Positions 34,030-43,111 of a stretch of 64,000 bases of DNA are shown piece by piece. The first letter of the stretch is position 1. Each line of letters opens with the position of its first letter. The notes under the pieces were generated by a model that saw only the letters and a program-made list of their open reading frames with translations, had not been told where the DNA came from and searched no databases. The stretch comes from Streptomyces sp. NBC_01214. GTDB taxonomy: Bacteria; Actinomycetota; Actinomycetes; Streptomycetales; Streptomycetaceae. The stretch lies in assembly GCF_026340975.1 (NCBI RefSeq), contig NZ_JAPEOS010000003.1:2045777-2109776 (forward strand), written 5' to 3'. The position numbers were made by a program, and so were the translations under genes.

Positions 34030-34672
34030 CACGCGGTGGAGCTGTGGAAGAAGGAGGTGTGGCCGCGGGGAAAAGCCTCGCGGCGGCGTCCGGTGCCGGG
34101 ATCCTTTTCGAGGACGAAGCCGGCTTCTCGATGACTCCGCCGCGTGGCCGCACCTGGGGCCGGCGCGGGCAGACCCCCGTCGTCCGCGTCCGTGGCAGGT
34201 CCCGCCGCCGGACCTCGGTCGCCGCGCTGTGTTGCTACAAACCCGGTGAGAAGAGCCGTCTCATCCACCGCCCCCGCACCCATCTCCTGCTCAAGGGGGC
34301 ACGCAAGAGCTTCTCCTGGAAGGACTACCGCGACCTGCTGGTGCGGGCACACATCCAGCTCGACGGCCCGATCGTAGTGGTCTGGGACAATCCCATTTGG
34401 CCGCCGGGCTGAAACGGTACGAGGCCGAGCACGACTGGCTTACGACCGTCCGCCTCCCGCCCTATGCGCCTGACTTGAACCCCGTCGAGGCCGCCTGGTC
34501 ACTCGTGCGCAGAGCAATGGCCAACACCACCTTCGAAACACCTGACGACCTCGACCGCATACTCCGCCGCGAGTTACGCAGAATCCAGCTCAGGCCGCAC
34601 CTGATCGACGGCTGCTTCACCGCCACAAGTCTGACCCTCGCACCACCGACCCCACCCTGAAAACCTCAGTAA
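34030..34672 (+). pseudogene. IS630-type transposase relic, 5'-truncated and frameshifted
   Basis: Catalytic half only: AGILFEDEAGFSMTPPRGRT, VAALCCYKPGEKSRLIHRPR, IVVVWDN, then after a shift near 34390 LKRYEAEHDWLTTVRLPPYA and PDLNPVEAAWSLV, ending at 34658-34660. The right tip CCTCAGTAA (34664-34672) resembles that of the IS630-type element at 55931-57812. N-terminal HTH and left end are missing. Confidence 0.8.
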
Positions 34673-34680
34673 CGGGGGCG

Positions 34681-36375
34681 TCAACTTCCGTCCGTCAGAC
34701 TGCGATCGAGGACGCCGACAAGCCGCGCTCCCGCGCGGTCGGTCCCGCGGCGCCCCCGCTCGGCACCCGCCGAGGCCCTCTCCAGCCGCAGCCGCGCCGT
34801 ACGTCCGCGCAGTGTCAGCGTCATCAACTGGTTGCCGAACCACGGTCCGCCGGTGCGCCCCCACCGGATCGCCGGTCTCGCGACCCGTCCGTGGCGGGCG
34901 AGGAGATGTCCGATCCCCTTGGCGAACCGGCTCCAGCCGAAACGGAATCCGACCCGTATGGCTGCGGGCACAGAGTTATGCAGGGGTGAGCAGGTGAACT
35001 GGAAGACACGGGAGCGCGGCTGCCGCCCGGTGGTCCAGACGGGCTCCGCCACATACGCGTGATGCACGTCCCCGGAGAGCACGCACACCGTCGCCGGGGC
35101 CGCCTCGGCCCTCCCCACCTCGGCGACCGTCTCCGTCAGCCTTCCGAACGACGAGGTGAACGCCGCCCAGTGCTCCAGGTCCGCCCGCCGGCGCAGCCAC
35201 TCACCGAAGCGCGCCCAGCGCGGCCCGCGTTCGCCCCGGCAGAGCGCCGCGTGCCAGCCCTCCGCGAAGTGGACCATCGGGGGCAGCAGCCACGGGAGCG
35301 AGGTCCCGACCAGCAGGTGGTCGACGCCGCCGGGGTCGTCGAACGCCTGCGTCCGCAGCCAGGCCGCCTCCTCGGCGTCCAGCATCGCCCGGTGCTGCTC
35401 CTCCAGCACCCGCGCGGCCCGGGTGTCGACCATCAGCAGCCGGGTGCGGCCGAAGTCCCTGCGGTAGCTCCAGCGCGCCGTCGACGGGTCGGCGTCGGCG
35501 CATTCGGCAAACGCGCGCAGCGCCTCCGTGCCGTCGTCGGCCGCCAGTACTGCCGCGTACAGCTCGTCCGTGGCGAGCTCGGCGGGGGAGAGGTTCCCGA
35601 GGTGCTGGTAGACCCAGTACGACATCAGGCCGCTGGTGATCCGCTCGTGCCACCAGGGCGTTGCCCGCATGTCCGCTACCCAGGCGGCGCTGGTGTTCCA
35701 GTCGTCGATGACGTCGTGGTCGTCGAAGATCATGCAGCTGGGTACGGTCGAGAGCAGCCAGCGCAGTTCGGGGTCGCCCCAGGACTCGTCGTAGAGGTGG
35801 GTGTACTCCTCATAGTCGGCGACCTGGTCCGGCGGGGCGGCGGAGCCGGTGCCAGCGGCCCGCCGATGCCGGGCGATCCAGGCGCGGGTGTCGGCGGACG
35901 TCTCGTCCGCGTACACCTGGTCGCCGAGGAGGAGGAGAACGTCCGGACGTTCCGCCTCTGGGTCGGCGGCGAGCCGGGCGGAGAGGGTGTCGAGGACATC
36001 GGGGCCCACCGGATCGGGCTCGCCCACAGCAGACGCCGCCCACCGGCACGAGCCGAAGGCGACCACCGCGCCCGTCGCCGGGACCGGCGGCGTGTGGATG
36101 GTGCTGGGCGGCTGGGGCGAGTCCGCGAGGGGCCACACCCGCTCGCCGTCGAGCAGCACCTCGTACGTTGTGGCGGACCCAGGGGCGAGCCCGGTCACGA
36201 CCACCAGTGCGTAGTGGTGGCCGACGACGCGGAACGTGGGAGCTGAACCACCGCCGCCGCCCGGGCACCGGACCTCCGCCGTGCACGCCCGGTCGGTCTC
36301 GACCCACACCGTCGCGCTCGTGCCCGACTCCCAGTCCACGTGGCGCAGGAGCGGGCCCAGCCTCAGACCGGCCAT
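34681..36375 (-). CDS. PhoD-like alkaline phosphatase/phosphodiesterase
   Basis: 564 residues from ATG 36375 (GAAGGGGA 7-8 bases upstream). N-terminal Fn3-like domain (WESGTSATVWVETDRACTAE, YEVLLDGERVWPL), then a calcineurin-like metallophosphatase: FGSCRWAA, LLLLGDQVYADET, MIFDDHDVIDDWN, CVLSGDVHHAYVAEP. All expected metal ligands are visible. No Tat or Sec signal is evident, so it may be cytoplasmic, unlike classic PhoD. It is preceded by a palindrome suited to a TetR-type repressor. Substrate unknown (phosphomonoester or diester). Confidence 0.88.
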   Translation of the reverse strand: MAGLRLGPLLRHVDWESGTSATVWVETDRACTAEVRCPGGGGGSAPTFRVVGHHYALVVVTGLAPGSATTYEVLLDGERVWPLADSPQPPSTIHTPPVPATGAVVAFGSCRWAASAVGEPDPVGPDVLDTLSARLAADPEAERPDVLLLLGDQVYADETSADTRAWIARHRRAAGTGSAAPPDQVADYEEYTHLYDESWGDPELRWLLSTVPSCMIFDDHDVIDDWNTSAAWVADMRATPWWHERITSGLMSYWVYQHLGNLSPAELATDELYAAVLAADDGTEALRAFAECADADPSTARWSYRRDFGRTRLLMVDTRAARVLEEQHRAMLDAEEAAWLRTQAFDDPGGVDHLLVGTSLPWLLPPMVHFAEGWHAALCRGERGPRWARFGEWLRRRADLEHWAAFTSSFGRLTETVAEVGRAEAAPATVCVLSGDVHHAYVAEPVWTTGRQPRSRVFQFTCSPLHNSVPAAIRVGFRFGWSRFAKGIGHLLARHGRVARPAIRWGRTGGPWFGNQLMTLTLRGRTARLRLERASAGAERGRRGTDRAGARLVGVLDRSLTDGS

Positions 36376-36402
36376 CGCGAGTCCCCTTCCGGTGCTCCGC
36401 AC

Positions 36403-36426
36403 TGTACGGAACGGCCGCTCCGTACA
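36403..36426. promoter_or_regulatory. Palindromic operator upstream of the PhoD-like gene
   Basis: TGTACGGA, ACGGCCGC, TCCGTACA: perfect 8-bp arms around an 8-bp centre, 28 bp before the start codon. The form is typical of TetR-family operators. The nearest TetR gene (39760) has a different upstream dyad. Confidence 0.62.
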
Positions 36427-36469
36427 GTACTGAACGGCGGCGGAAGCGGTGCCGTTGCGCTGCCGGGCC

Positions 36470-37640
36470 GCCCCGCGTCGGACTTGGCGGACACGGGAGC
36501 AGCGGGTCCTGGTGCCGGTCGCGGCGTGGCGGTGGGCGACCGGTTCGGGTCTGGGCCCGGCCGCGGACGCCGGGCCGGTGGTCGCGGGCGGTGGTGGAGG
36601 CCACCGACCCGGCCGGAGGCGGTCCGGGCGGCGCTGCGGGGCCCGGTTGGGGCGGGGTGGGCGGCGGACCGGCTGACGGAGGCGCTCGGGGTGCCGTTGC
36701 CGCGGTGCCGGCCGCGGGTGACCGCGTCGGCGGTCGGTCACCTCGTCCGTGCCGGACTCCTCGTCCACCTCGGCGGTGAGGTCGCCTTCCCTGACGTGCA
36801 CCCGGACCAGGTCAACACGCTCGCGCGTCGCCGGGACCTGCCCGCCCTGCTCGACCGGTACGGCCCCCTCGGCCCCGACCAGGCCGCCCGTCGGCTCGGC
36901 GTCCGCCGGGTCGACTGCGACGCCGCGGTGCGGCTCGGGTTCCTCTCCCCGATCGGCACCGTGGAGGTGGACTACAAGTCCCACGGCGGCGTCACGGTTG
37001 TCCCGCTGTTCTCGGCTGTCGACGTGGCGCTGCTGCAGGTCGCCCGGCACTGGTGGACTGGCAGGCGGTGGCCACCGCCCCGACCGGACGCCGCTCTCCG
37101 CTCGCCGCCCTCACCCCACTCGTCCCAGGCGAGGACCGGGTGCTGTTGGCGGAGGTGGGGCGGATCGCCGGGGTGGGCCGGGCCGCGGCGGCGAACTGGC
37201 GCCGCCGCGACGTCGACTTCCCGGCGCAGGTGGGCGGTACGGAGACGAGCCCGGAGTTCGACCGGGCCACGGTCGTAGCCTGGCTCCTGGCCCACGGCAA
37301 GATCGCCGTCCCCACGGAGGCACCGTCTGCCGCCCTGGTCGTCGCCGGAGCAGACGGCGGTACGCACCGGTTCCGGATCGAGGACCCGCACCTGCTCCTG
37401 GCCAACGACGCCGAAGACGAGGACCGCCTGTCCGGCTGGACCACCGACGAGGACGCCGACGCGCTCGCCGCCCTGTCCGCAGGCACGTTCGGACTGACTG
37501 TCAAGCACCTGGCCACGCCCGGGGCACCACCCTTTACGTCCTCGGCGAAGTGCGCGTGATCGACCGGTTCCGGCCGGGATCGGGAGGCCTGCGCCTGACG
37601 CTGGCCTGGCCGGCAGGACTGCGCGGCACCGCCGCGTCAG
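36470..37640 (+). pseudogene. Multi-HTH protein broken into several frames, copy 2
   Basis: Frames join in order: VLVPVAAWRWATGSGLGPAA; EAVRAALRGPVGAGWAADRL and RVTASAVGHLVRAGLLVHLG; ALLDRYGPLGPDQAARRLGV, then SHGGVTVVPLFSAVDVALL; after a shift near 37055 LAEVGRIAGVGRAAAANWRR, HRFRIEDPHLLLANDAEDED; and after a shift near 37530 TTLYVLGEVRVIDRFRPG. Repeated helix-turn-helix-like blocks suggest a DNA-binding or scaffold protein of about 370 residues. At least three shifts are needed. A shorter copy is at 33765. Confidence 0.6.
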
Positions 37641-37657
37641 GGCCGCCGGGCGGGCTG

Positions 37658-37906
37658 GTGCGCCACGGCGTCGCCTATGCCAGGCCGGGCAAGGGGTGCG
37701 TGTGCAAGCGCCACGACTGCGGCGGTGTGGTTCCCGTCTCCTGGTGCCAGGAGCACGGCGACGCTGTGGGACCGGTGTTGGAGTGGCACACCCAAGGCGG
37801 GATCCGCTGCACGGACCTGTCCCTGGGCGGCCTGGCCGGCGGCAGTTCTGTCCGCGGGTTTACGGGGCGAGGTGGGGGAGGAAGTCGGCGTTCCGGATCT
37901 GGGTGA
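37658..37906 (+). CDS. Small Cys/His-rich protein (possible zinc site)
   Basis: About 55 structured residues: ARPGKGCVCKRHDCGGVVPV then SWCQEHGDAVGPVLEWHTQG and GIRCTDL. Five Cys and three His are spaced as in a compact zinc fold. GTG 37658 is the assumed start; the frame is continuous with the end of the broken upstream gene, so it could be that gene's C terminus. The last 25 residues overlap the convergent gene and look random. A broken copy is at 29349. Confidence 0.5.
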   Translation: MRHGVAYARPGKGCVCKRHDCGGVVPVSWCQEHGDAVGPVLEWHTQGGIRCTDLSLGGLAGGSSVRGFTGRGGGGSRRSGSG

Positions 37907-38312
37907 GGCGTTCGGCGGTTTCGTCAGGTCCGTAGACGTCGATGATGCGGGCCACGGCGCTGATCGCGTACGCGGCGATCCACTGGGCGCCGTCGAGGCG
38001 GTGGCGGGGGTCGGTTCCGTCGTCGGCGAGAGCCATGACGGTGTCCGCGACGGGGCCATGCATGGTGACGTGCTGGAGCCAGGCCCGTCCGGCCGGGCCG
38101 AGGACGGCCGGCCGACGGGGGGAGAAGTCGGGGTGGGCGAGGACAGCGTCGTGCAGTAGCCCGGCGAGCTGCTGGCGCGCATACGCCGTGGTGGTGGGGC
38201 AGACGGCGGTGTCGGCGGTGGCGGAGGCGATGGCCTGCGGGTCGTGGGTGAGGTGGGCCAGCATGAGGTCCAGGGCGGCGTTCTCGCCGGCGAACTGCTT
38301 CGTACTGATCAT
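37860..38312 (-). CDS. Hypothetical helical protein
   Basis: 150 residues from ATG 38312. Helical: FAGENAALDLMLAHLTHDPQ, AYARQQLAGLLHDAVLAHPD, WIAAYAISAVARIIDVYGPD. No known motif; similar proteins occur beside plasmid-type genes in Streptomyces. The start codon lies in the second unit of a tandem 23-bp duplication; the first unit creates an eight-codon leader that ends on the start codon. Confidence 0.72.
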   Translation of the reverse strand: MISTKQFAGENAALDLMLAHLTHDPQAIASATADTAVCPTTTAYARQQLAGLLHDAVLAHPDFSPRRPAVLGPAGRAWLQHVTMHGPVADTVMALADDGTDPRHRLDGAQWIAAYAISAVARIIDVYGPDETAERLTQIRNADFLPHLAP

Positions 38313-38344
38313 GCCCGGTATTTCGTACTGATCATGCCCGGTAT
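38299..38344 (-). repeat. Tandem 23-bp duplication over a start codon, creating a leader peptide
   Basis: TTCGTACTGATCATGCCCGG (plus TAT) occurs twice head to tail at 38299-38321 and 38322-38344. On the minus strand the upstream unit opens ATG 38335 and encodes MISTKYRA, ending at TGA 38309-38311, whose first two bases are the TG of the true ATG (38310-38312). Translation of the gene may therefore be coupled to the leader. Confidence 0.8.
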
Positions 38345-38548
38345 AACGACGATATCCGCTGTCCGGGGCTGCCCCTGCTCGGTGTCGCACAGGTGGGTGA
38401 GACACAGGTCAGGGCCGGGTTAGGGTCGCTGCAGCCCGTGCCGATATGGCGTGCGCGGGTCAGGCCCGGTGCCCACTCGTTGGGGGCAGTACCGCCGGGC
38501 CGACCCATCCGCATCGGCGTCAGGGTTCGTCAGCAGCGCAATGCGCTG

Positions 38549-39172
38549 TCAGCGGGTCCCCGCCTCGCTGCCGGCCGGCCAGCTGCTGGACAGCGTCTGC
38601 ACGTGTTGGGTGAACCAGTCCTGCTGGGCAGCGACGGCCGTGATTTGGGACAGGCTGCCTTGCAGCCATGACAGGTCAACTGTGTCGGTGAGTGCGGACG
38701 CGGTGTCTGCGAGGGTTGTGAGTACGGGCGAAGTGGTCGCCCAGTCGACGTTGGCGAGGAGCTCAGCCCTGGTGTCCGCGAGGGCTGCAACTACCGGTGA
38801 GATGGCCGCCGCCATCGCTGGCATGTCTATCTGCAGCCTGGAGGCCTCCGTGGCTGTTCGCGCTGCTTCCTGAATCGAGTCCAGGACCCCCGGGGGTATG
38901 CGAAGCGTCTCGGACGGACGAGGGATCCGAGGCTGAGTCAAGTCCCCTGCATCCGGGTCGACCGGCCGATTGACGTCTGAGGCATCCATGACGGAACCCT
39001 GCCACATGCCTGTGACACGCCGCCGGCGTTGCCTAGACACAGGGGAGACCACAGCGTCGCAGGAGGTGGCGGCGACGGGGGCGGCGATCGTCTCCTGGCC
39101 GGACCTGATCTCGGGGTCGGGTACCTCGCGCTGTTCGACGATGTGCCGGGCGACGTAGGTCAGTTCACCCAT
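38549..39172 (-). CDS. Hypothetical protein, helical C-terminal half
   Basis: 207 residues if started at ATG 39172, which overlaps the stop of the upstream fragment (TGA 39165-39167) and fits translational coupling; ATG 38989 would give 146 residues. N terminus MGELTYVARHIVEQREVPDP. The C-terminal half is Ala-rich helices: AAISPVVAALADTRAELLAN, VLTTLADTASALTDTVDLSW, QDWFTQHVQTL. It is the kind of helical region seen between toxin or defence domains, but no catalytic part is present. Function unknown. Confidence 0.62.
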   Translation of the reverse strand: MGELTYVARHIVEQREVPDPEIRSGQETIAAPVAATSCDAVVSPVSRQRRRRVTGMWQGSVMDASDVNRPVDPDAGDLTQPRIPRPSETLRIPPGVLDSIQEAARTATEASRLQIDMPAMAAAISPVVAALADTRAELLANVDWATTSPVLTTLADTASALTDTVDLSWLQGSLSQITAVAAQQDWFTQHVQTLSSSWPAGSEAGTR

Positions 39173-39290
39173 CAGCCCGCTGTCCCTTCGCCAACGCGAT
39201 CAGGTCGGCGTAGCGGACGACGGAGCCGCCCGCGCCCCAGGTGCCCTCGGGCTGCTCGTGCACCAGCACCCACACTCGCCGCGCCTGGTC
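39165..39290 (-). pseudogene. C-terminal fragment of a small protein
   Basis: About 37 residues, ARRVWVLVHEQPEGTWGAGG then SVVRYADLIALAKGQRADG, end at 39165 and are coupled to the next gene. Similarity to coding sequence ends near 39290, where an unrelated plus-strand fragment starts, so a recombination joint is likely. Confidence 0.45.
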
Positions 39291-39294
39291 CGGG

Positions 39295-39470
39295 GACAGG
39301 CCCTGGCCGACGGCTACGCCGACCTGCTGGACCGCGCGTATGCGGCCATGCCCGAGGGCTACATCCCGCCCTCGGACCTGGCCCCCCTCGCCTACGAGAG
39401 CACGGGTCCGGCTCTGGCGGGCCAGGTCGCCGCCGCTCACCTGGCCCGCCACGACCGCGCCCACGCCTGA
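39295..39470 (+). pseudogene. C-terminal fragment on the plus strand
   Basis: Frame LADGYADLLDRAYAAMPEGY, IPPSDLAPLAYESTG, then a short helical end and TGA 39468-39470. No credible start; it faces the fragment at 39165-39290. 39471-39720 holds no gene. Confidence 0.4.
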
Positions 39471-39720
39471 AGGGGCCGGCGGGTGCGCCCGGGAGATACA
39501 GGGGTCGCATGGATTTTCTTGGCGCCGTCGTGGCCGCGTGAGGCGGCCGGCACTGACGTGGCGGCCCGCACCGACTGCGTGCGCGTCGATGATCCTCGCG
39601 CTCGGTTCCACCTCCCGGCCCTCGCGCTCACCGACCTTCCCAGGCAGCCGATGAGAGCCGGATGTCCGTCCAGCATCCCCCTCAGCCTCCATCCCTCCTT
39701 GGGAATATTTATACCGTTTC

Positions 39721-39753
39721 TCGACAGTTTGGCATGAATTGGAGTACTGTCGA
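39721..39753. promoter_or_regulatory. Dyad upstream of the TetR gene
   Basis: TCGACAGT (39721-39728) and ACTGTCGA (39746-39753) with a 17-bp centre, 6 bp before the TetR start. AT-rich sequence (AATATTTATA) just upstream may hold the -10. Likely autoregulatory operator. Confidence 0.66.
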
Positions 39754-39759
39754 CGTGCC

Positions 39760-40383
39760 ATGAAAGAGAAGCGCGCGTACGAGAGTCCGCTGCGTGCCGG
39801 GCAGCTTGAGCAGACCCGGCAGCTGATCCTCGCCGCGCTCACCGAGGCCATCGCCGACGAAAGCGTCCAGGAGCTGACCATCCCGCTCGTGGCGGAGCGC
39901 GCAGGCGTCGCCGTCCGCACCGTCTACCGGCACTTCCCGACCAGGGAGGCACTCTTCGCGGACTGGAGCGGGTGGGCCCAGGAGAATCTGCACGTGCTCA
40001 CGCAGTCCTACCCGGACACCTTGGACGGGCTGCGCCGCGTGGCGCCGGAGCTCTACCGCTCGTACGACGAGCACGCACCGCTGATCCTCGCCATGCTGAA
40101 CTCCAAGGCCGCCCGGCCGCTGCGGGAGCAGGGCCGCAGGGACCGGTTCCACTCGGTGGAGGCGGCGCTGGCCGAGCTCACGGCGGAGGCCGACCCGGTA
40201 GCCCGCCGCCGCGCGGTCGCCGTGCTGTACCTGCTGGTGAGCGCCCCGGCCTGGCAGGCCATGCGGCTGCAGGCGGGGCTCGACGGGGCGGAGGCCGGCA
40301 TGGCCGCCGCCTGGGCGGTGAGGGTGCTCACGGACGAGCTGCGGCGAGACCCGGACGGCCCGCTACGCCACCCGAGCGGATGA
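39760..40383 (+). CDS. TetR-family repressor
   Basis: 207 residues from ATG 39760. HTH: ELTIPLVAERAGVAVRTVYR then HFPTREALFADW. The ligand-binding half is helical (YRSYDEHAPLILAMLNSKAA, LYLLVSAPAWQAMRLQAGLD). It lies 18 bp upstream of the two-gene phosphotransferase-like pair, in the same direction, and has a dyad before its start, so it probably represses the whole three-gene unit and responds to that system's substrate. Confidence 0.9.
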   Translation: MKEKRAYESPLRAGQLEQTRQLILAALTEAIADESVQELTIPLVAERAGVAVRTVYRHFPTREALFADWSGWAQENLHVLTQSYPDTLDGLRRVAPELYRSYDEHAPLILAMLNSKAARPLREQGRRDRFHSVEAALAELTAEADPVARRRAVAVLYLLVSAPAWQAMRLQAGLDGAEAGMAAAWAVRVLTDELRRDPDGPLRHPSG

Positions 40384-40401
40384 CCGGCGAGGAGGAGAGC
40401 C

Positions 40402-42108
40402 ATGAGCATCGCCACGGAACGCACTTTCGCTCCGCCGGGGCCGGGTACCTGGTTCCTGGACCCGACCCACTTCACCCGCCCGGTGACCAGGTTCCACGCC
40501 GAGATCTTCATCGAGGAGATGCATCGCGGCTTCGGAGAGAGCCTCCGCCGGTACGGGTCGCTGCTGGAACGGCTGGACTGGGCCTTCGTCAACGGCTTCT
40601 GCTACTACCATCCGCAGCCGCTGGGAGCCCCGCCGGACGCCACGGACCACCCGCCGAGGGAGGTCTGGGAACGCCTTGTCGCCGATCATCCCGAGATTCG
40701 CGCCAGGCTCGCGACCAGCGTGACCGTTTTCGAGCGCAAGCTGTGGCGCGAGGACCTGCGCCGATGGGACGAGGAGGTCAGACCCGGGCTACAGCGCGAG
40801 CGGCGCGAACTGCAGCAGGTCGAGCCCGGTCTCCTCGACACCGGCAGTCTGCTCGCCTACCTCGACCGATGCCGGGAGCACCAGCGCCGAGCCGGCTACC
40901 TGCACCACCTGTTCAACATGCCGGCACTGCTGCCGATGGGCGATCTGCTCGCACACTGTCAGGAGTGGACCGGGCGTACCACCGGCGAGATCCTGGCCCC
41001 GCTGGCAGGATCGAGCCCCGACCCGCTGGCGGACCGGGAGGAACTGGCCGAGCTGGCCGCCGCCGTGGCAGCGGACCCCCGGGCGAGCGAGCTGCTCGCC
41101 TCCCCGGCGCGACCCCAGGAGCTGCTGGCGGCGCTGGGGGCCGTCGCGGGACGTACGAGTACCGCCCTTGCCGACTACCTGGAGACGGCGGGCTGGCGCC
41201 CCGTCAATGGCGAGGATGTGGGCGATCCCTGCGTGGCGGAGTTGCCCGCCGTCGTGCTCGCGGCCATTCGCTCGGCGGTCTCCTCCTCGACGAGGCCCCA
41301 GGCGGACGCCCGCGCCGACCAGCGCGCCGACGCGGCGGCCGACCTTCGCGACGTCGTACCCGCGCCGCACCGCTCCCGCTTCGACGAGCTGCTCGCCGAG
41401 GCGCGGTTGGTCTCCCGGCTGCGCGACGAGCGCGGGTCGTGCGCGGACCTGCCGGCCATCGGCCTCACCCGGCGCGCCATCTTGGCGGCCGGCCGACGGC
41501 TCACCGAGCAGGGCCGCATCTACGCACCCGCCCACCTGGCCGAGGCGGGCTACGCCGAGCTGCGCGCCCTGGTCCGTACGGGCTCCGGGCCCGACGCCGC
41601 GGAACTCGTCGCCCGGGCGCATTACCGCGACCACGCCCGGTACGCGGACGCGCCGCCGATGCTGGGTCCACCCCCGGGCGACCCGCTGCCGCCTGATTGG
41701 CTGCCGCCCGCCGCGGCACGCCTGGAACGCGCCCTCGGGGCCATCGTCCTTGCCATGTTCAGCAACCCGGCAGCGCGGACCGAGGGGCGGACCGTGCACG
41801 GGCTCGGCGCAAGCCCGGGCGTGTACGAGGGCACTGCACGGGTGATCAGCGGCGTGCCCGAGTTCGAGCGCATCCAGCCCGGGGACGTCCTGGTCACCGG
41901 CGCGACCACCACGGCCTTCAACATCGTCCTGCCGCTGCTCGGCGCGATCGTCACCGATCGCGGTGGGGCGCTCTCCCACGCCGCCATCGTCGCCCGGGAG
42001 TTCGCCATCCCCGGCGTCGTCGGATGCACGGATGCCACGGCGGTGATACCCGACGGCGCCCGGGTGCGGGTCGACGGCCGGGCCGGAGAGGCGGCGGTGG
42101 TCCGATGA
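40402..42108 (+). CDS. PEP-utilising phosphotransferase-like protein: substrate domain plus mobile His domain
   Basis: 568 residues from ATG 40402 (GAGGAGAG upstream). The first 460 residues resemble the substrate-binding part of rifampin phosphotransferase/PEP-synthase-like enzymes (FHAEIFIEEMHRGFGESLRR; FVNGFCYYHPQPLG). The C-terminal 100 are the swivelling phosphohistidine domain: GDVLVTGATTTAFNIVLPLL, VTDRGGALSHAAIVAREFAI with the catalytic His near 526. The ATP-binding domain is not in this protein but in the next gene, overlapping by ATGA. It is likely to phosphorylate a small molecule, possibly an antibiotic; pyruvate/PEP-type metabolism is the alternative. Confidence 0.84.
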   Translation: MSIATERTFAPPGPGTWFLDPTHFTRPVTRFHAEIFIEEMHRGFGESLRRYGSLLERLDWAFVNGFCYYHPQPLGAPPDATDHPPREVWERLVADHPEIRARLATSVTVFERKLWREDLRRWDEEVRPGLQRERRELQQVEPGLLDTGSLLAYLDRCREHQRRAGYLHHLFNMPALLPMGDLLAHCQEWTGRTTGEILAPLAGSSPDPLADREELAELAAAVAADPRASELLASPARPQELLAALGAVAGRTSTALADYLETAGWRPVNGEDVGDPCVAELPAVVLAAIRSAVSSSTRPQADARADQRADAAADLRDVVPAPHRSRFDELLAEARLVSRLRDERGSCADLPAIGLTRRAILAAGRRLTEQGRIYAPAHLAEAGYAELRALVRTGSGPDAAELVARAHYRDHARYADAPPMLGPPPGDPLPPDWLPPAAARLERALGAIVLAMFSNPAARTEGRTVHGLGASPGVYEGTARVISGVPEFERIQPGDVLVTGATTTAFNIVLPLLGAIVTDRGGALSHAAIVAREFAIPGVVGCTDATAVIPDGARVRVDGRAGEAAVVR

Positions 42109-42959
42109 CCGGTCCGCTGTCGCCGAGCACCTGGTCCGCCCCGGTGCCGCTCCGCCTGGCCACCGACGAGAGCCGGTACGGCGGCAAGGCCTCACAACTC
42201 GCGGCCGCCGCCCGGGCCGGTCTACCGGTACCGGAAGGAATCGCCCTGGAATGGCTGTTTGTCGACGCCGTCGCAGAAGGCGACAACGAGGCGCTCGCCG
42301 CCCTGCACGTGTCGACCACCGACTTGCAGGGCGGCGGGCTGGCCGTACGTTCATCCGCGCTGGGCGAGGACTCGGCCGGGGCGAGCTTCGCCGGACAGCA
42401 CCTCACCTGCCTCAACGTACGGGGTTCGGACGGGCTGACCGAGGCGGTCCGAACGGTGAGAGATTCGGCGCACTCGGCCGCCGCGCTCGCCTACCGTGAG
42501 CGGCTCGGGCTGCCCGGCCGGCCCAGAGTGGCAGTGGTGGTACAGGAGTTGATGGTACCCGAGTGCGCCGGAGTCCTGTTCTCCCGAGACCCCCTCGACG
42601 GCTCCGACGTCCTGTTGATCGAGGCGAGTTGGGGCCTGGGTGAAGCCGTGGTCAGCGGCCTGGTCGTACCGGATCACTACCGGGTCCGCCGCGACGGCAG
42701 GGTGATCGAGCGCACGGCGGGCATGAAGGACTTGGCCGTGGAGCCCGCGCTGGCCGGCGGAACGAGCCAGGTCCCGGTCCCCGCCGACCGAATTCACCGA
42801 CTCTGCCTCGACGAGACGCGGTTGGAGAGCCTGCGGGAACTCACCGCCCGCTGCGAGCAGGTCTTCGGCGGGACGCAGGACCTGGAGTGGGCCTTCGTCG
42901 CCGACCGTCTCCGTCTGCTCCAGCGCCGGCCGATGACCGGGGTCGTGCCCCCACACTGA
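42105..42959 (+). CDS. PEP/pyruvate-binding (ATP-grasp) domain protein
   Basis: 284 residues from ATG 42105. It is the nucleotide-binding half of PEP synthase/rifampin-phosphotransferase enzymes: YGGKASQLAAAARAGLPVPE, GLAVRSSALGEDSAGASFAG, VVVQELMVPECAGVLFSRDP, LLIEASWGLGEAVVSGLVVP, and the closing QDLEWAFVADRLRLLQRRP. All main ATP-contacting patches are visible. With the upstream gene it rebuilds a full enzyme, but in two chains and reversed domain order compared with single-chain rifampin phosphotransferase. Confidence 0.88.
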   Translation: MTGPLSPSTWSAPVPLRLATDESRYGGKASQLAAAARAGLPVPEGIALEWLFVDAVAEGDNEALAALHVSTTDLQGGGLAVRSSALGEDSAGASFAGQHLTCLNVRGSDGLTEAVRTVRDSAHSAAALAYRERLGLPGRPRVAVVVQELMVPECAGVLFSRDPLDGSDVLLIEASWGLGEAVVSGLVVPDHYRVRRDGRVIERTAGMKDLAVEPALAGGTSQVPVPADRIHRLCLDETRLESLRELTARCEQVFGGTQDLEWAFVADRLRLLQRRPMTGVVPPH

Positions 42960-43111
42960 CCCCTGTGTAGCCGCTCACCTCAACTCACGACGAGCATGGA
43001 CTGCTTGTGGTTGAAACAGATCGAAGCCCGACGTGCCACCTGGCCGGTAGCGCAAGTCGGCCTGCAGGTCATCGGCGAGTTGCAGACGGCACCCCTCTGA
43101 GCCGGGTCGCT

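Noticed and set aside
34681..37050. Extension of the PhoD-like protein to 789 residues
   Set aside because: The added N terminus is antisense to the broken multi-HTH gene; ATG 36375 has a good ribosome binding site and starts at the domain boundary.
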